DNA from: Prunus persica
Lineage: Eukaryota; Streptophyta; Magnoliopsida; Rosales; Rosaceae
Assembly (NCBI RefSeq): GCF_000346465.2
Contig: NC_034013.1
Location: 4,460,735 to 4,524,734 of the forward strand
Reading direction: 5' to 3'
Length of the DNA: 64,000 nucleotides
The position numbers were made by a program, and so were the translations under genes. The stretch's first letter is position 1; each line of letters starts with the position of its first letter. Under the pieces are notes generated by a model, which saw nothing but the letters and a program-made list of their open reading frames with translations, had not been told where the DNA came from and searched no databases. Shown piece by piece: positions 23,144 to 32,400 of the stretch.

Positions 23144-23597
23144 TGCTTATGTAATTGGCAGTGTATGACATTAATTTTATAATATATTGTAATGTGATTT
23201 CTTCACTTTCTACGTTCAAATAAAACACGACGTTATTGTGAACCAGTTATTCAGCATATGTACCGACGTCTTAAAGCAACGTAACAATGAAGAACCACGA
23301 CGCTATTGTGAAGCAATTATTCAGGATATCACGTCGGGGAAGGATTAAGAACCGCCATGTAATTCAAAATAACACGACTCCAATCCCATAATACCGACGT
23401 CTAAAAAACGAGATATATAATCTGAACGTTAAAAAATACGACGTCATCATACATTTTCCACGTCGCAAGTTCTTTTATAAACGAAGAGGAACGAAATGAA
23501 TTCCGACGGTAATTCATTATAACCGCCGTCTAATATCAATTAAACGACGTTATTTGTAATACGGCTCTCATCATAATCAACGTCGTCTATATGTTCT

Positions 23598-24580
23598 GTA
23601 ATACGGCTCTCATTTATTTAGAACCGACGTTGTTTAGAAGTTCAACGTCGTCTATATTAATAAGTGCGTCGTGAGTAATGAATACATATAAATACAACGT
23701 CGACAATATAAATGCCACCGACGTTGTTTCGCATTCAACGTCAACTATATAAATACATACGTCGTAAATAATGACACTGACAACTATTTCCACGTCATCT
23801 TTTTTAGAAAAATCGAAGTGGAAAATTTATTTCACGACGGTTGTTTGTAAATAAGAGACGTAGTAGATTTCAATAACGTCGTCTTCTCATGTATTTAAAG
23901 ACGTCATATTTTTTCTTGTCGTGAAAATTATATTTAACGGCGTAGTGTTTTAGTTGTCGTCGTTGTATGTCTATCTTGCGGCCTTGTTCTTTTAATATGT
24001 GTCATATTTTTCCTTTTTAACGACAGTGATTTGTTTGAGTTGGTCGTCTATTATCATCCTCGACTATTTTTTAGAACTTTAGCAGACTAAACACGTCTGT
24101 TTTTATTTGTTTTCGACGTTGTTGTATTTAACAACGTCTAATATTTATCGTCGTTGTTTGTTTCTGAAAATAGGACGTATAAATTTTGTAATACGACTCT
24201 CATATATTTGTAACCGATGTTGTTTCATTGTTCAACGTCTACTCTATAAATACATACGTCGTAAATAATGACACTGACAACTATTTCCACGTCATCTTTT
24301 ATAGAAAAATCGAAGTGGAAAATTTATTTTACGACGGCTTTTTTTATATAGGCGACGTAGTAGGTATCAATAACGTCGTCTTCTAATGTATTTAAAGACG
24401 TCATATTTTTTATTGTCATGAAAATGATATTTAACGACGTCTTATTTTAATTTTCGTCGTTGTATGTCTATATTGCGGCCTTGTTCTGTTAATATGTGTT
24501 ATATTTTTCCTTTTTAACGACGGTTTTTTTAGAGAGTTGGTCGTCTATTCTCATCCTCGACTGCTTTTTTAGATCTTTTT
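23598..24580 (+). repeat. Direct duplication in the right subterminal array (offset 497 bp)
   Basis: The block beginning TACATACGTCGTAAATAATG at 23754 recurs at 24251 and can be followed for over 300 bases (CACTGACAACTATTTCCACG, TATTTAAAGACGTCATATT, TTGCGGCCTTGTTCT). A second shared word (AATACGGCTCTCAT, near 23560, 23600 and 24190) shows further nested duplication. The array has grown by segmental duplication rather than by point gain of motifs alone. Confidence 0.75.
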
Positions 24581-25059
24581 GCAGTACAAAGACGTCGTTT
24601 TGTATTTGTTGATGACGTTGTATATTGTAACAACGACGGTAATTTAGCGTCGTGGTTTATGAGGGAAAAGATGACGGTGGATTCCACGACCATTGAAAAA
24701 CCGAATACACGACGGTGATTTACCGTCGTCTTTTTGCTTTTTTGTAGTAGTGTGGCTGTGGGATAGTTTGAGGGTTGGAGCTTGCAGGTGGTAGTCAAGG
24801 GGAATGGGGGAAGAAGAAATCGTCGGGGGAAGAGGGAGAGTGCACAGGAGGGGAGGAGAGAGAGAGAGAGAGAGAGAGAGAAAAAAAAAATGAATTTCCC
24901 AATTTGCCCTTAATTTTGACAGAAAATTTAACTAAGTTGACGGAAAAACTAATGATGCAACATGAGAGCTAATTGAAGTACCACAGTAACAACAAAACAA
25001 TGAAAAGGACGAAAAGTAAAGTTTGGTCTTAATTCAGGGACTATTGCTACAATTTGTCC

Positions 25060-25471
25060 TACTTTTTTGTTTTTCCCTATGAAATTTCTTTATCAATGTG
25101 AATGCCCAATCTTGTCAAACTTTAATTTGATGATAGCACGTATTAGTTTTATGTGATTACTTGTGTTTGAAACCAAACTGAGTCTATTGAGAATTACCTC
25201 TTTTTATATTTATGGAGAAATGGTTCTTTCTGGGAATCATTTGTTTATGACAAAAAGTTGCCTCACTTTGTGCCAAAAAAAAAAACAAAACAATAGTCCC
25301 CTCAATCACAATATTAGATGCAAATCACTTCCAAAAAAATAACCCAAATCCTAGTTTAACGGAAAACATGTTTACTTCTCATATACCAATCTCGTTTAGT
25401 TGGTTTCGACCCAGGTCAATCTAGTCAACAAGCTTAGAAGAGCCCAAATAAGTGCACAGAAAACCACCAGC
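25060..25471. other. Intergenic, no gene seen
   Basis: AT-rich sequence without a credible reading frame separates the MULE border from the U6atac promoter. The open frame at 24775-24972 is a GA-microsatellite-containing MULE end and not a gene. Confidence 0.6.
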
Positions 25472-25514
25472 ATCCCACATCGACAAAGCGTATAAATATG
25501 CATTGCTTTATATA
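25472..25514 (+). promoter_or_regulatory. Plant Pol III snRNA promoter: USE plus TATA box
   Basis: ATCCCACATCG at 25472-25482 matches the plant upstream sequence element (RTCCCACATCG). TTTATATA at 25507-25514 follows after 24 bases, the spacing that sets Pol III rather than Pol II specificity in plant snRNA genes. The RNA start at 25537 is 30 bases after the TATA start. A second TATAAATA at 25491 is too close to the USE and probably not used. Confidence 0.85.
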
Positions 25515-25536
25515 CAACAATTTTAAGCCGAAGATC

Positions 25537-25660
25537 GTGTTCGTAGAAAGGAGAGATGGTTGGCATCTCCCCTGACAGGGACGGGAACAGCCTTCGGGCT
25601 TACCTGTTACCACACATCCGGTTAAGGCTACCCACCCTTGTGGTGGATCTTATAACCAAT
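25537..25660 (+). ncRNA. U6atac: U6atac small nuclear RNA
   Basis: The transcript is about 124 nt, as in other eukaryotes. It starts GTGTTCGTAGAAAGGAGAGA, where the AAGGAGAG segment pairs with U12-type 5' splice sites. It continues with the CTCCCCTGACAGGGA region that pairs with U4atac, a CAGCCTTCGGGCTTACCTG hairpin, and the conserved CCGGTTAAGG followed by a stem closing at GTGGTGGATC. U6atac replaces U6 in the catalytic core of the minor (U12-dependent) spliceosome. A USE/TATA promoter lies at the right distance and a run of eight T ends it, so the gene looks intact. It is 205 bases upstream of the PPR gene on the same strand, and they are independent units (Pol III and Pol II). Confidence 0.92.
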
Positions 25661-25667
25661 TTTTTTT
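25660..25667 (+). terminator. Pol III terminator of U6atac
   Basis: Eight consecutive T residues directly follow the conserved 3' end ATAACCAA of the snRNA. This is a standard RNA polymerase III stop signal. Confidence 0.85.
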
Positions 25668-25868
25668 CCATTTTTTTCTTTGCTTTTTTAAATTTCCCAA
25701 TTTTTACTTTTGCAATTCCCAAATAATTTTATTTTAGGGTTCGTTCAAATTTTGCTTGCATTTAGATAAGGTGACAAAATATCCAGAAGGTGGTCTTCCT
25801 TAGCAGTAGCTTCATTATAATAAGTTTAGGTTTCCCGTTCTTCCAAAAAATAACTCTCAATCAATCTT

Positions 25869-28043
25869 ATGGCTGCTACTTCTGCTGTCCATTTTACTGT
25901 GAATTCCTCAGAAACAAAGAGACCCATCTTCTTCACTTCGCCGTTTAGACAAATTCCAACCAAAAGATTCAACCTTTCTTGCAGGTCCACCAAGTCTCCT
26001 CCAAAATCTCCACCAGATTTAGCAGAACCCAACAGCAAGAACAACAACAAGAAGAACGACGACAACAACAACAAAAAAAACCCATCTTTATCTTTGTCTG
26101 AGCAACTCCAGCCTCTAACCTCAACCACTCTCTCCAACCCTCCCAAAGACCAATCCCAATTGCTTTCCAAGCCGAAGTCCATTTGGGTGAACCCCGCCAA
26201 GCCCAAACGCTCTGTGCTCTCTCTGCAGAGGCAGAAACGGTCACTTTACTCTTACAATCCTCAGGTGAGAGATCTCAGGCAGTTTGCTCATAAGCTCAAT
26301 GATTGTGATGCCTCTCAAAATGCTTTCTTGGCTGCTCTTGAAGAAATCCCACACCCACCCACTAGGGAAAATGCGCTTTTGATACTCAATAGCTTGAAGC
26401 CATGGCAGAAAACCCATATGTTCTTCAATTGGGTGAAGGCCCAGAATTCATTTCCCATGGATACCATATTCTACAATGTCACAATGAAGTCTTTGAGGTT
26501 TGGGAGGCAGTTTCAACTCATTGAAGAGCTTGCTGAGGAGATGGTAAGCAATGAGATTGAGCTTGATAACATTACTTACTCCACTATAATTACTTGTGCC
26601 AAGAGGTCCAAGCTTTTTGACAAGGCAGTGGAGTGGTTTGAGAGGATGTACAAGACTGGTTTAATGCCTGATGAGGTGACTTACTCTGCTATTTTAGATG
26701 TTTATGCCAAATTGGGAAAGGTTGAGGAGGTTCTTAGTTTATATGAGAGAGGGAGAGCTAGTGGGTGGAAACCAGACCCCATTGCATTTTCTGTCTTGGG
26801 TAAGATGTTTGGTGAGGCTGGGGACTATGATGGCATTAGGTATGTCTTGCAGGAAATGGCTGCTCTTGGTGTGCAGCCTAATTTGGTTGTGTACAATACT
26901 TTGTTAGAGGCAATGGGCAAGGCTGGAAAGCCTGGTTTAGCAAGAAGCTTATTCGAAGAAATGGTGGGATCTGGGCTGAAACCAAATGAGAAAACATTGA
27001 CAGCGCTTGTTAAGATCTATGGCAAGGCTAGGTGGGCTCGAGATGCTTTGGAATTATGGGAACGAATGAGGTCGAACGAGTGGCCTATGGACTTCATTTT
27101 GTATAACACATTGTTGAATATGTGTGCTGACCTTGGTTTGGAGGAGGAAGCTAAGAAGCTTTTCGAGGATATGAAGCAGTCGGAGCATTGTAGGCCGGAC
27201 AGTTGGAGTTACACGGCAATGTTGAACATTTTTGGGAGTGGAGGGAATGTTGATGGGGCAATGGGGTTGTTTGAAGAAATGTCTGAGTTGGGGATTGAGC
27301 TGAATGTCATGGGGTGCACTTGTTTGATTCAGTGCTTGGGGAAAGCTAGAAGATTCAGCGATATGGTTCGAGTCTTTGGTGTTGCAGTTGAAAGAGGGGT
27401 TAAACCAGATGATAGGCTTTGTGGGTGCTTACTGTCCGTTGTGTCATTGTGTGAAAAAACGGAGGATGAGGATAAGGTCCTCTCTTGTTTGCAGCAGGCT
27501 AATCCCAAGTTGGTTACCCTTGTCAAAGTGCTGCAAGATAAGAAACTTGGGTTTGAGACAATTAAAGATGAGTTCAGGGATGTTATTAGTGGCACGTCGG
27601 TTGAATCCCGGAGACCCTTCTGTAATTGCTTGATAGATATATGCAGAAACAAAAACAACCATGAGAGAGCTCATGAGTTGCTCTATCTGGGAACCCTATA
27701 CGGGTTGTATCCAGGTTTACACAACAAGACTTCGAGGGAGTGGTGTTTGGATGTTAGGTCACTGTCCATTGGTGCAGCTCACACTGCACTTGAAGAGTGG
27801 ATGGGAACACTCTACAAAATTGTTCAGCGTGAGGAGGCGTTGCCGGAGTTGTTTTCAGCCCAAACGGGTACGGGAACACACAAGTTCTCTCAAGGGCTGG
27901 CTCATTCCTTTGCTTCTCATGTGGAGAAATTGGCTGCACCATTTAGAAAAAGTGAAGAGAAAGCTGGTCGTTTTGTGGCGACCAGGGAGGATTTAGTATC
28001 TTGGGTGCAGTCACAGGCTCCATCTACAGCCATCACAGCTTAG
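25869..28043 (+). CDS. SOT1: Chloroplast PPR-SMR protein, SOT1 (Arabidopsis At5g46580) type
   Basis: An intronless frame encodes 724 residues, close to the length of known SOT1 proteins. Residues 1-45 are Ser/Thr-rich with few acidic residues, fitting a chloroplast transit peptide. A low-complexity Asn/Lys/Asp tract lies at about 55-72. A conserved IWVNPAKPKRSVLSLQRQKR block is at about 104. P-type pentatricopeptide repeats follow from about 195 to 530 (for example DEVTYSAILDVYAKLGKVEE, NLVVYNTLLEAMGKAGKPGL). The C terminus is an SMR domain starting at LDVRSLS (residue 627) with TGTGTHKFSQG at about 666-676. In Arabidopsis and maize (PPR53) this protein binds the 5' end of the chloroplast 23S-4.5S precursor and aids its maturation, and the SMR domain has endonuclease activity. 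The frame is complete. The sister SVR7 is less similar in the motifs I recall. Confidence 0.9.
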   Translation: MAATSAVHFTVNSSETKRPIFFTSPFRQIPTKRFNLSCRSTKSPPKSPPDLAEPNSKNNNKKNDDNNNKKNPSLSLSEQLQPLTSTTLSNPPKDQSQLLSKPKSIWVNPAKPKRSVLSLQRQKRSLYSYNPQVRDLRQFAHKLNDCDASQNAFLAALEEIPHPPTRENALLILNSLKPWQKTHMFFNWVKAQNSFPMDTIFYNVTMKSLRFGRQFQLIEELAEEMVSNEIELDNITYSTIITCAKRSKLFDKAVEWFERMYKTGLMPDEVTYSAILDVYAKLGKVEEVLSLYERGRASGWKPDPIAFSVLGKMFGEAGDYDGIRYVLQEMAALGVQPNLVVYNTLLEAMGKAGKPGLARSLFEEMVGSGLKPNEKTLTALVKIYGKARWARDALELWERMRSNEWPMDFILYNTLLNMCADLGLEEEAKKLFEDMKQSEHCRPDSWSYTAMLNIFGSGGNVDGAMGLFEEMSELGIELNVMGCTCLIQCLGKARRFSDMVRVFGVAVERGVKPDDRLCGCLLSVVSLCEKTEDEDKVLSCLQQANPKLVTLVKVLQDKKLGFETIKDEFRDVISGTSVESRRPFCNCLIDICRNKNNHERAHELLYLGTLYGLYPGLHNKTSREWCLDVRSLSIGAAHTALEEWMGTLYKIVQREEALPELFSAQTGTGTHKFSQGLAHSFASHVEKLAAPFRKSEEKAGRFVATREDLVSWVQSQAPSTAITA

Positions 28044-28294
28044 CTGTTGGACCAACTAACAGTCATCCTTCATCAATGCTTATATGTATGTTTATACTTG
28101 TGTAATTTCTAGTTTTTTACACCCTCGTTCAAATGTGAAATGTATTATCTTATTTGGATCGATGTATATTTCACAACTTTTTGTAGCCCTAATTTTTAAG
28201 CATGAGATCCATATATAACTTTAAAAAGCTTTCACAACTGACCTGATAAGGTTTCATCTTCATATGGTAATAAAACAAGTCTTACAATAATCTT

Positions 28295-28443
28295 TTTTTT
28301 TTTAAAAAAAAAAAAAAAATAGAAACGGAACTCTATTTTAATCTAATCTAAACTACGGCAGGGGGTAGGGTGAGAAATTCGAACTCAAGTGCAAAGTGCA
28401 AAGTACATCCGTTCTACCCAACTTAGCTAAGCCCATGTATGCA
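28295..28443 (-). mobile_element. tRNA-derived SINE, complete, 15-bp target duplication
   Basis: TCTTACAATAATCTT flanks both sides (28280-28294 and 28444-28458). Read on the minus strand, the body has a box A-like TTAGCTAAGTTGGGTAGAAC, a box B-like GAGTTCGAATTTC, a short 3' part and an A/T-rich tail. These are the features of a tRNA-derived SINE. It lies 250 bases downstream of the SOT1 stop codon. Confidence 0.85.
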
Positions 28444-28689
28444 TCTTACAATAATCTTGTAGTCTGATTTATTAGTCTCAACACAAATTTTCTTTTGTCT
28501 TAAATCAATCCAACAGTAGAAACCAGATTTCCAAATTTGTTTTCATGGCAGTTTCTTGCCCCTTCTTCTTTTTGGTCAAGATTTCCTGCTCACCTTTTTT
28601 TGGGTCAAGAATTCTCTCACTTTTAGGTTGTGCTTGCCACCAATTACCAAGCAACCTTTCTAATTTCCTTTACTAATTTTCCACCAGAT

Positions 28690-28867
28690 GTTTTGACTTC
28701 TTCATGGTGAAACAAAACTTTAAAAGGCAACATAAATTCTACACAAGAAAGTTATAAAATTTTGAACTCCTGTTATCTGTTTTGACTTCTTCATGGTGAA
28801 ACAAAACTTGAAAAAGCAACATAAATTCTACACCAGAAAGTTGGTAAAATTTTGAACTCTTGTTATC
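28690..28867. repeat. 89-bp tandem duplication
   Basis: GTTTTGACTTCTTCATGGTG begins two copies at 28690 and 28779, which differ at a handful of positions. The repeat lies between SOT1 and the PP2C gene, about 530 bases beyond the PP2C stop codon, possibly in or near its 3' UTR. Apart from this, 28459-29400 shows no gene. Confidence 0.8.
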
Positions 28868-29400
28868 CGCAATGGTGGAAAACCCACCTTCAAAATTACA
28901 GATGCTCAGTATTGACAAGGGAATGCTCAAAGTTTTCAGTAAGTAAATCTGTACCCCAACCAATTTACAAACACATTTTCCGCTCTGGAAAAGAAGAAAA
29001 GAGAGGCACAGATGAAATCGAAGAGCCTCCACCTATGCAAATTTTCTATTTTTTTTTCTTTAAACAAAAAATGAAGAAGTCTAAAAGAAAAGGGACAAAA
29101 AGAAAAGATTTCTTTCCCCTAAAGAGCATTTCCCCCAACAACCTCACATCTGCAAAATCTCATTTTGTCCTGAACCCAATATTTTTGCATCTATTAAGTA
29201 TTGGATGATATCTAACATCAGCATTTTGCCATTACCATCCGTATTAGTTGTATGCTTATGCTGTGAGAGAACAAAAACCTAATGGACCCATGGAACTGTC
29301 AGCAGCAAAGCTTTCCATACTGCTTGAAGAATATCTCTAGCTGAAAATTGAAATTGCAATGTCCCCTTTTTATAGAGAATACTGCCTGTGTATAAAGTTG

Positions 29401-32400
29401 TCAAAGGTACTTTCCTGATGACTTCCAAATTCTTCCTTCAAGCGATATAACCATAACGGTGACATCGTCATGGTACTTCCTGCGGTCTCCTTGTGGGATG
29501 TCCAGTAATTCATGGAAATCCATTCCTGCAAGCCAAAACAGTTCCAGTTTAAAGCTAGATACCCTGCAGAATTATATACAGCGACCATGGCCAAACTCAA
29601 AAGCAGAGACAAAATCAGGAAAAACAAAAAAGAACTAAATGTAGTGGATCAGTAGTCGCTACTGCCAATTTCTATTCCACAATCCAACTTTATCTCTTCG
29701 TTTTACATGAATCTAATGAAAACAAAGATCTTCTCACCTAAAGAGTACCAAACCTGGTGCAAGAAGTAACTTCATCTTCCTTCTATTTAGCCCTCTACTT
29801 AGAGATATAAAAATGAAAGTTTCTTCAGTTACACAAGTTCAAAGTTTTAAAAACAAATTAAATATTCTCCCCAGTTTCAATTTAGGATGAGACCAGTGAA
29901 AAGTTAAGATCTACTATCATTTCCCATTACAAGTATTTGGCAGTCTATGTTTTAGGGAGGCCAAAAACCTAAACCCTTAGGTGCATAAACCTAAAAGGCA
30001 AACCCTTCGTAGAACTCCATTTATCCACCAATAACTAATGCTTCAGCAGTCTGGGTAATCACTCAAGGGAAAAGCACAGGGAAAATTCTAACTATTACTG
30101 AAATCTAATATAAATTATCAGTATACGCTCATAGGCACCTTCACCGCACTCATGCACCGAAGGACACATGTATGCACATATACATGTATATCTCAGCAAA
30201 AGAGATTTTATTTGTTAAAGAATAGAAAATTTTAAATAAGCGACCACTTCCAAGTACTTAAACCTTCCCCTCTTCGTTTTCCCTCTAAAAATAAAATATG
30301 ATAATTTTATTGATGAAAACTGAACAGGAGACAGCAACAGTGAGCAAGCAGTGCACTGGAGATACAATCAAAACCCATTTTTTGGATTTCTTTTTTTAAA
30401 GAAAAAAAACTAAAAACCTATCAATTAAACCCAGACAACTAACAGCATTACATCTGACAACCAAATACCATTAAGGTTTCCCAGTTGACAAAAGAAACAG
30501 CATTCCCTAAGAAAAAGAAAGGAATATGTCTAAATTCATCAGACACTGAAGCCCAAAGATCCACCTCCACCCCAAATTGAATCAAATAGAACTCTACATA
30601 ACACTATAACTTATCCTTGACAAGTTTTACAAATTAGAACTTAATTTTGAAGAAAATGCAAATAATTTCTATTAAAAAGAGGGAAAAAAAAAGACCATAT
30701 GCCTTCATCCTGTTAGCCCAATAAAACCAAATTGTTTCGGCAAGAAGAGGGAGGAATGCTCCCTTTCTGTATCCTGCACTTCCATACAGAAGTGCTTATA
30801 ATACTGCCATTGTGGCCTTTTGGGGAGCACAAATAGTGTTGTCCTTCTGTAATCATGAAATATGACATACTAACTACAATTGAATCCAAGTACAGATATA
30901 GGTGCAAATATGAAAAACATCACAATAATAGGGTAAGGTCAAAACTATGGTCAATGCAGTTATCTCTTCCTGAGGGTAAGAATTTCCGACACTAAAGACT
31001 AGTGCCTGCATCCTAACACCTTCTAAGTCTTGCACTATTCTTGCACGACCGCTCAAATCACAAAACAAAACAAAAAACAACAAAAAGTATGCATAAACAA
31101 TTTACACAATATAATAGGCAGGATAACTGGTGAAACATACCAGCTTTCTTTGCAGCACGGAAAAGAAGCTCCTCTATCAGGTGTTGTGCAGGGTCTCCAT
31201 CTGGGAACTTCTCCATAAAATTTTCAACATGAGAAACTACTTCCTGATTGCTAAAATACTGATACAAACCATCAGACGAGAGGATTAAGAACTGATCACT
31301 AGGACAGAGTCTATGGTGACGGAGAGAAGGCAAACATGATATGTATGGTGTGGTACCAATGTACTCATTTCGAAACATTTCCAACAATGTGTCATTCCAT
31401 TTGGGCTGCACCAAAAATGCAGATCACATTATTACCTACTGTAAAATATTTTTCACACTGGACTCTGCATCCACAAGTAGTTGTACATCGAAAGTTTCAT
31501 GCAGCAGTCAAAAATCATAAACCATTTAGTAGCATTTTCCTTCAGATGCTGTTTTTGTTTAATTATACCAAAGAAAAGCAATTTATCTTCATATTGATTG
31601 AGCCATAGAGCAAAGTATTTTGCACATGGTATGGCCAACATATGTACACAATTGAAGCTGACTGTGCACAACCTGGGACAGTTGAAACTATATATCAATA
31701 AGAGTTATCATGTAAAGTCGCTCAATTAATGAACAGGGTAACTCATGCCACAACTTTCCAAGATATGCATACAGGATCATGCACGGATATGGAAAGTTAT
31801 GAAGAAAAAATCAGCATTCCACTCCCTCCCCTCATTTGCAGACAAGGAAAATATGCACATTCGTCACTTGCAAGATTTAAGCTAATGTTCAGGTTCTCAA
31901 GTCTATGAAGTAAGCACCTTCAATCAGTGTACCTCCTTTATAACAGAATGATGTACCACTATCTTATACTCAAATTGACTCAATTAGTTTTTCTTTTCTC
32001 CATACGATATATAATTTAAATATCTTAAGCAAAATGAAGAATAAGCCAATCTTGGTGAATTAGGAAGCTGGAAAAACTGAATGGAAACAGATAATCATGA
32101 CAATTTTTTGGCCTCTACCAGACACTTAATATTCTTAAGTGTATGTACCAGCCAAAAAGAAATGACACCAAACCATGCAAAAAAGTGAAATTTATTGGGC
32201 ATTTAACAAGTGTATCTGTAGGACCTGTTCAGAAATCCTGCCCAAATGCTCTGGTAACTTTAAGACGACCTTTCACTCTATCATTGACAATACAATGTTT
32301 GTCATCTGGGTGTTCATTCTTGATTCTTATTACTTCCTGCATAAGGTAAACAAAAATGGTTTAAAATAAAATAAAAATAAAAATAAAAAATAGTGATATG

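Larger units (their letters stand above)
12996..24752. mobile_element. 11.76-kb CACTA element with genome-wide-style CGTCG motif arrays and captured host sequence
   Basis: The ends are CACTACTACAAAAAGTG at 12996 and the complement CACTACTACAAAAAAGC ending at 24752, with GACGAC following on both. Both flanks are TGG (12993-12995, 24753-24755), a perfect 3-bp target duplication. From left to right it holds a motif array, an RPN6 fragment (14694-15090), a leader exon and a seven-exon accessory gene ending in a Ulp1-like protease (16553-20422), the DUF4216 tail of a TNPD transposase (22349-23143), and a right array. The catalytic transposase part is absent, so it needs help to move. Motifs with the core CGTCG or CGACG occur through all non-coding parts, roughly every 20-30 bases. 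Confidence 0.92.
12275..25059. mobile_element. MULE-type element with long terminal inverted repeats, split by a CACTA element
   Basis: The left end begins GGCTAAATTGTAACAATGG and the complement of the right end GGACAAATTGTAGCAATAG. The similarity continues through ACTTTACTTTTCGTCC, TGTTTTGTTGTTAC and the shared CT-rich stretch, for roughly 250 bases with scattered differences. Long inverted repeats of this kind are characteristic of Mutator-like elements. I could not find a matching 9-bp flank, so the exact borders may be off by a few bases or the duplication has decayed. Without the 11.76-kb CACTA insert the element is about 1.0 kb and has no coding sequence. Confidence 0.65.

Noticed and set aside
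13000..24750. The regularly spaced CGTCG words resemble a CRISPR or satellite array.
   Set aside because: The shared words are only 5-8 bases, face both directions in places, and lie inside a CACTA element with clear ends and a target duplication in plant DNA.
25826..26244. Minus-strand frames of 91-126 codons over the SOT1 start.
   Set aside because: They mirror the transit peptide and Asn/Lys tract and have low-complexity Ser/Cys/Leu runs.
28340..28440. tRNA genes (also near 42950, 46800, 58700 and 59950).
   Set aside because: Box A and B words are present, but no cloverleaf with acceptor stem can be folded by eye, and tails or target duplications mark them as SINEs.
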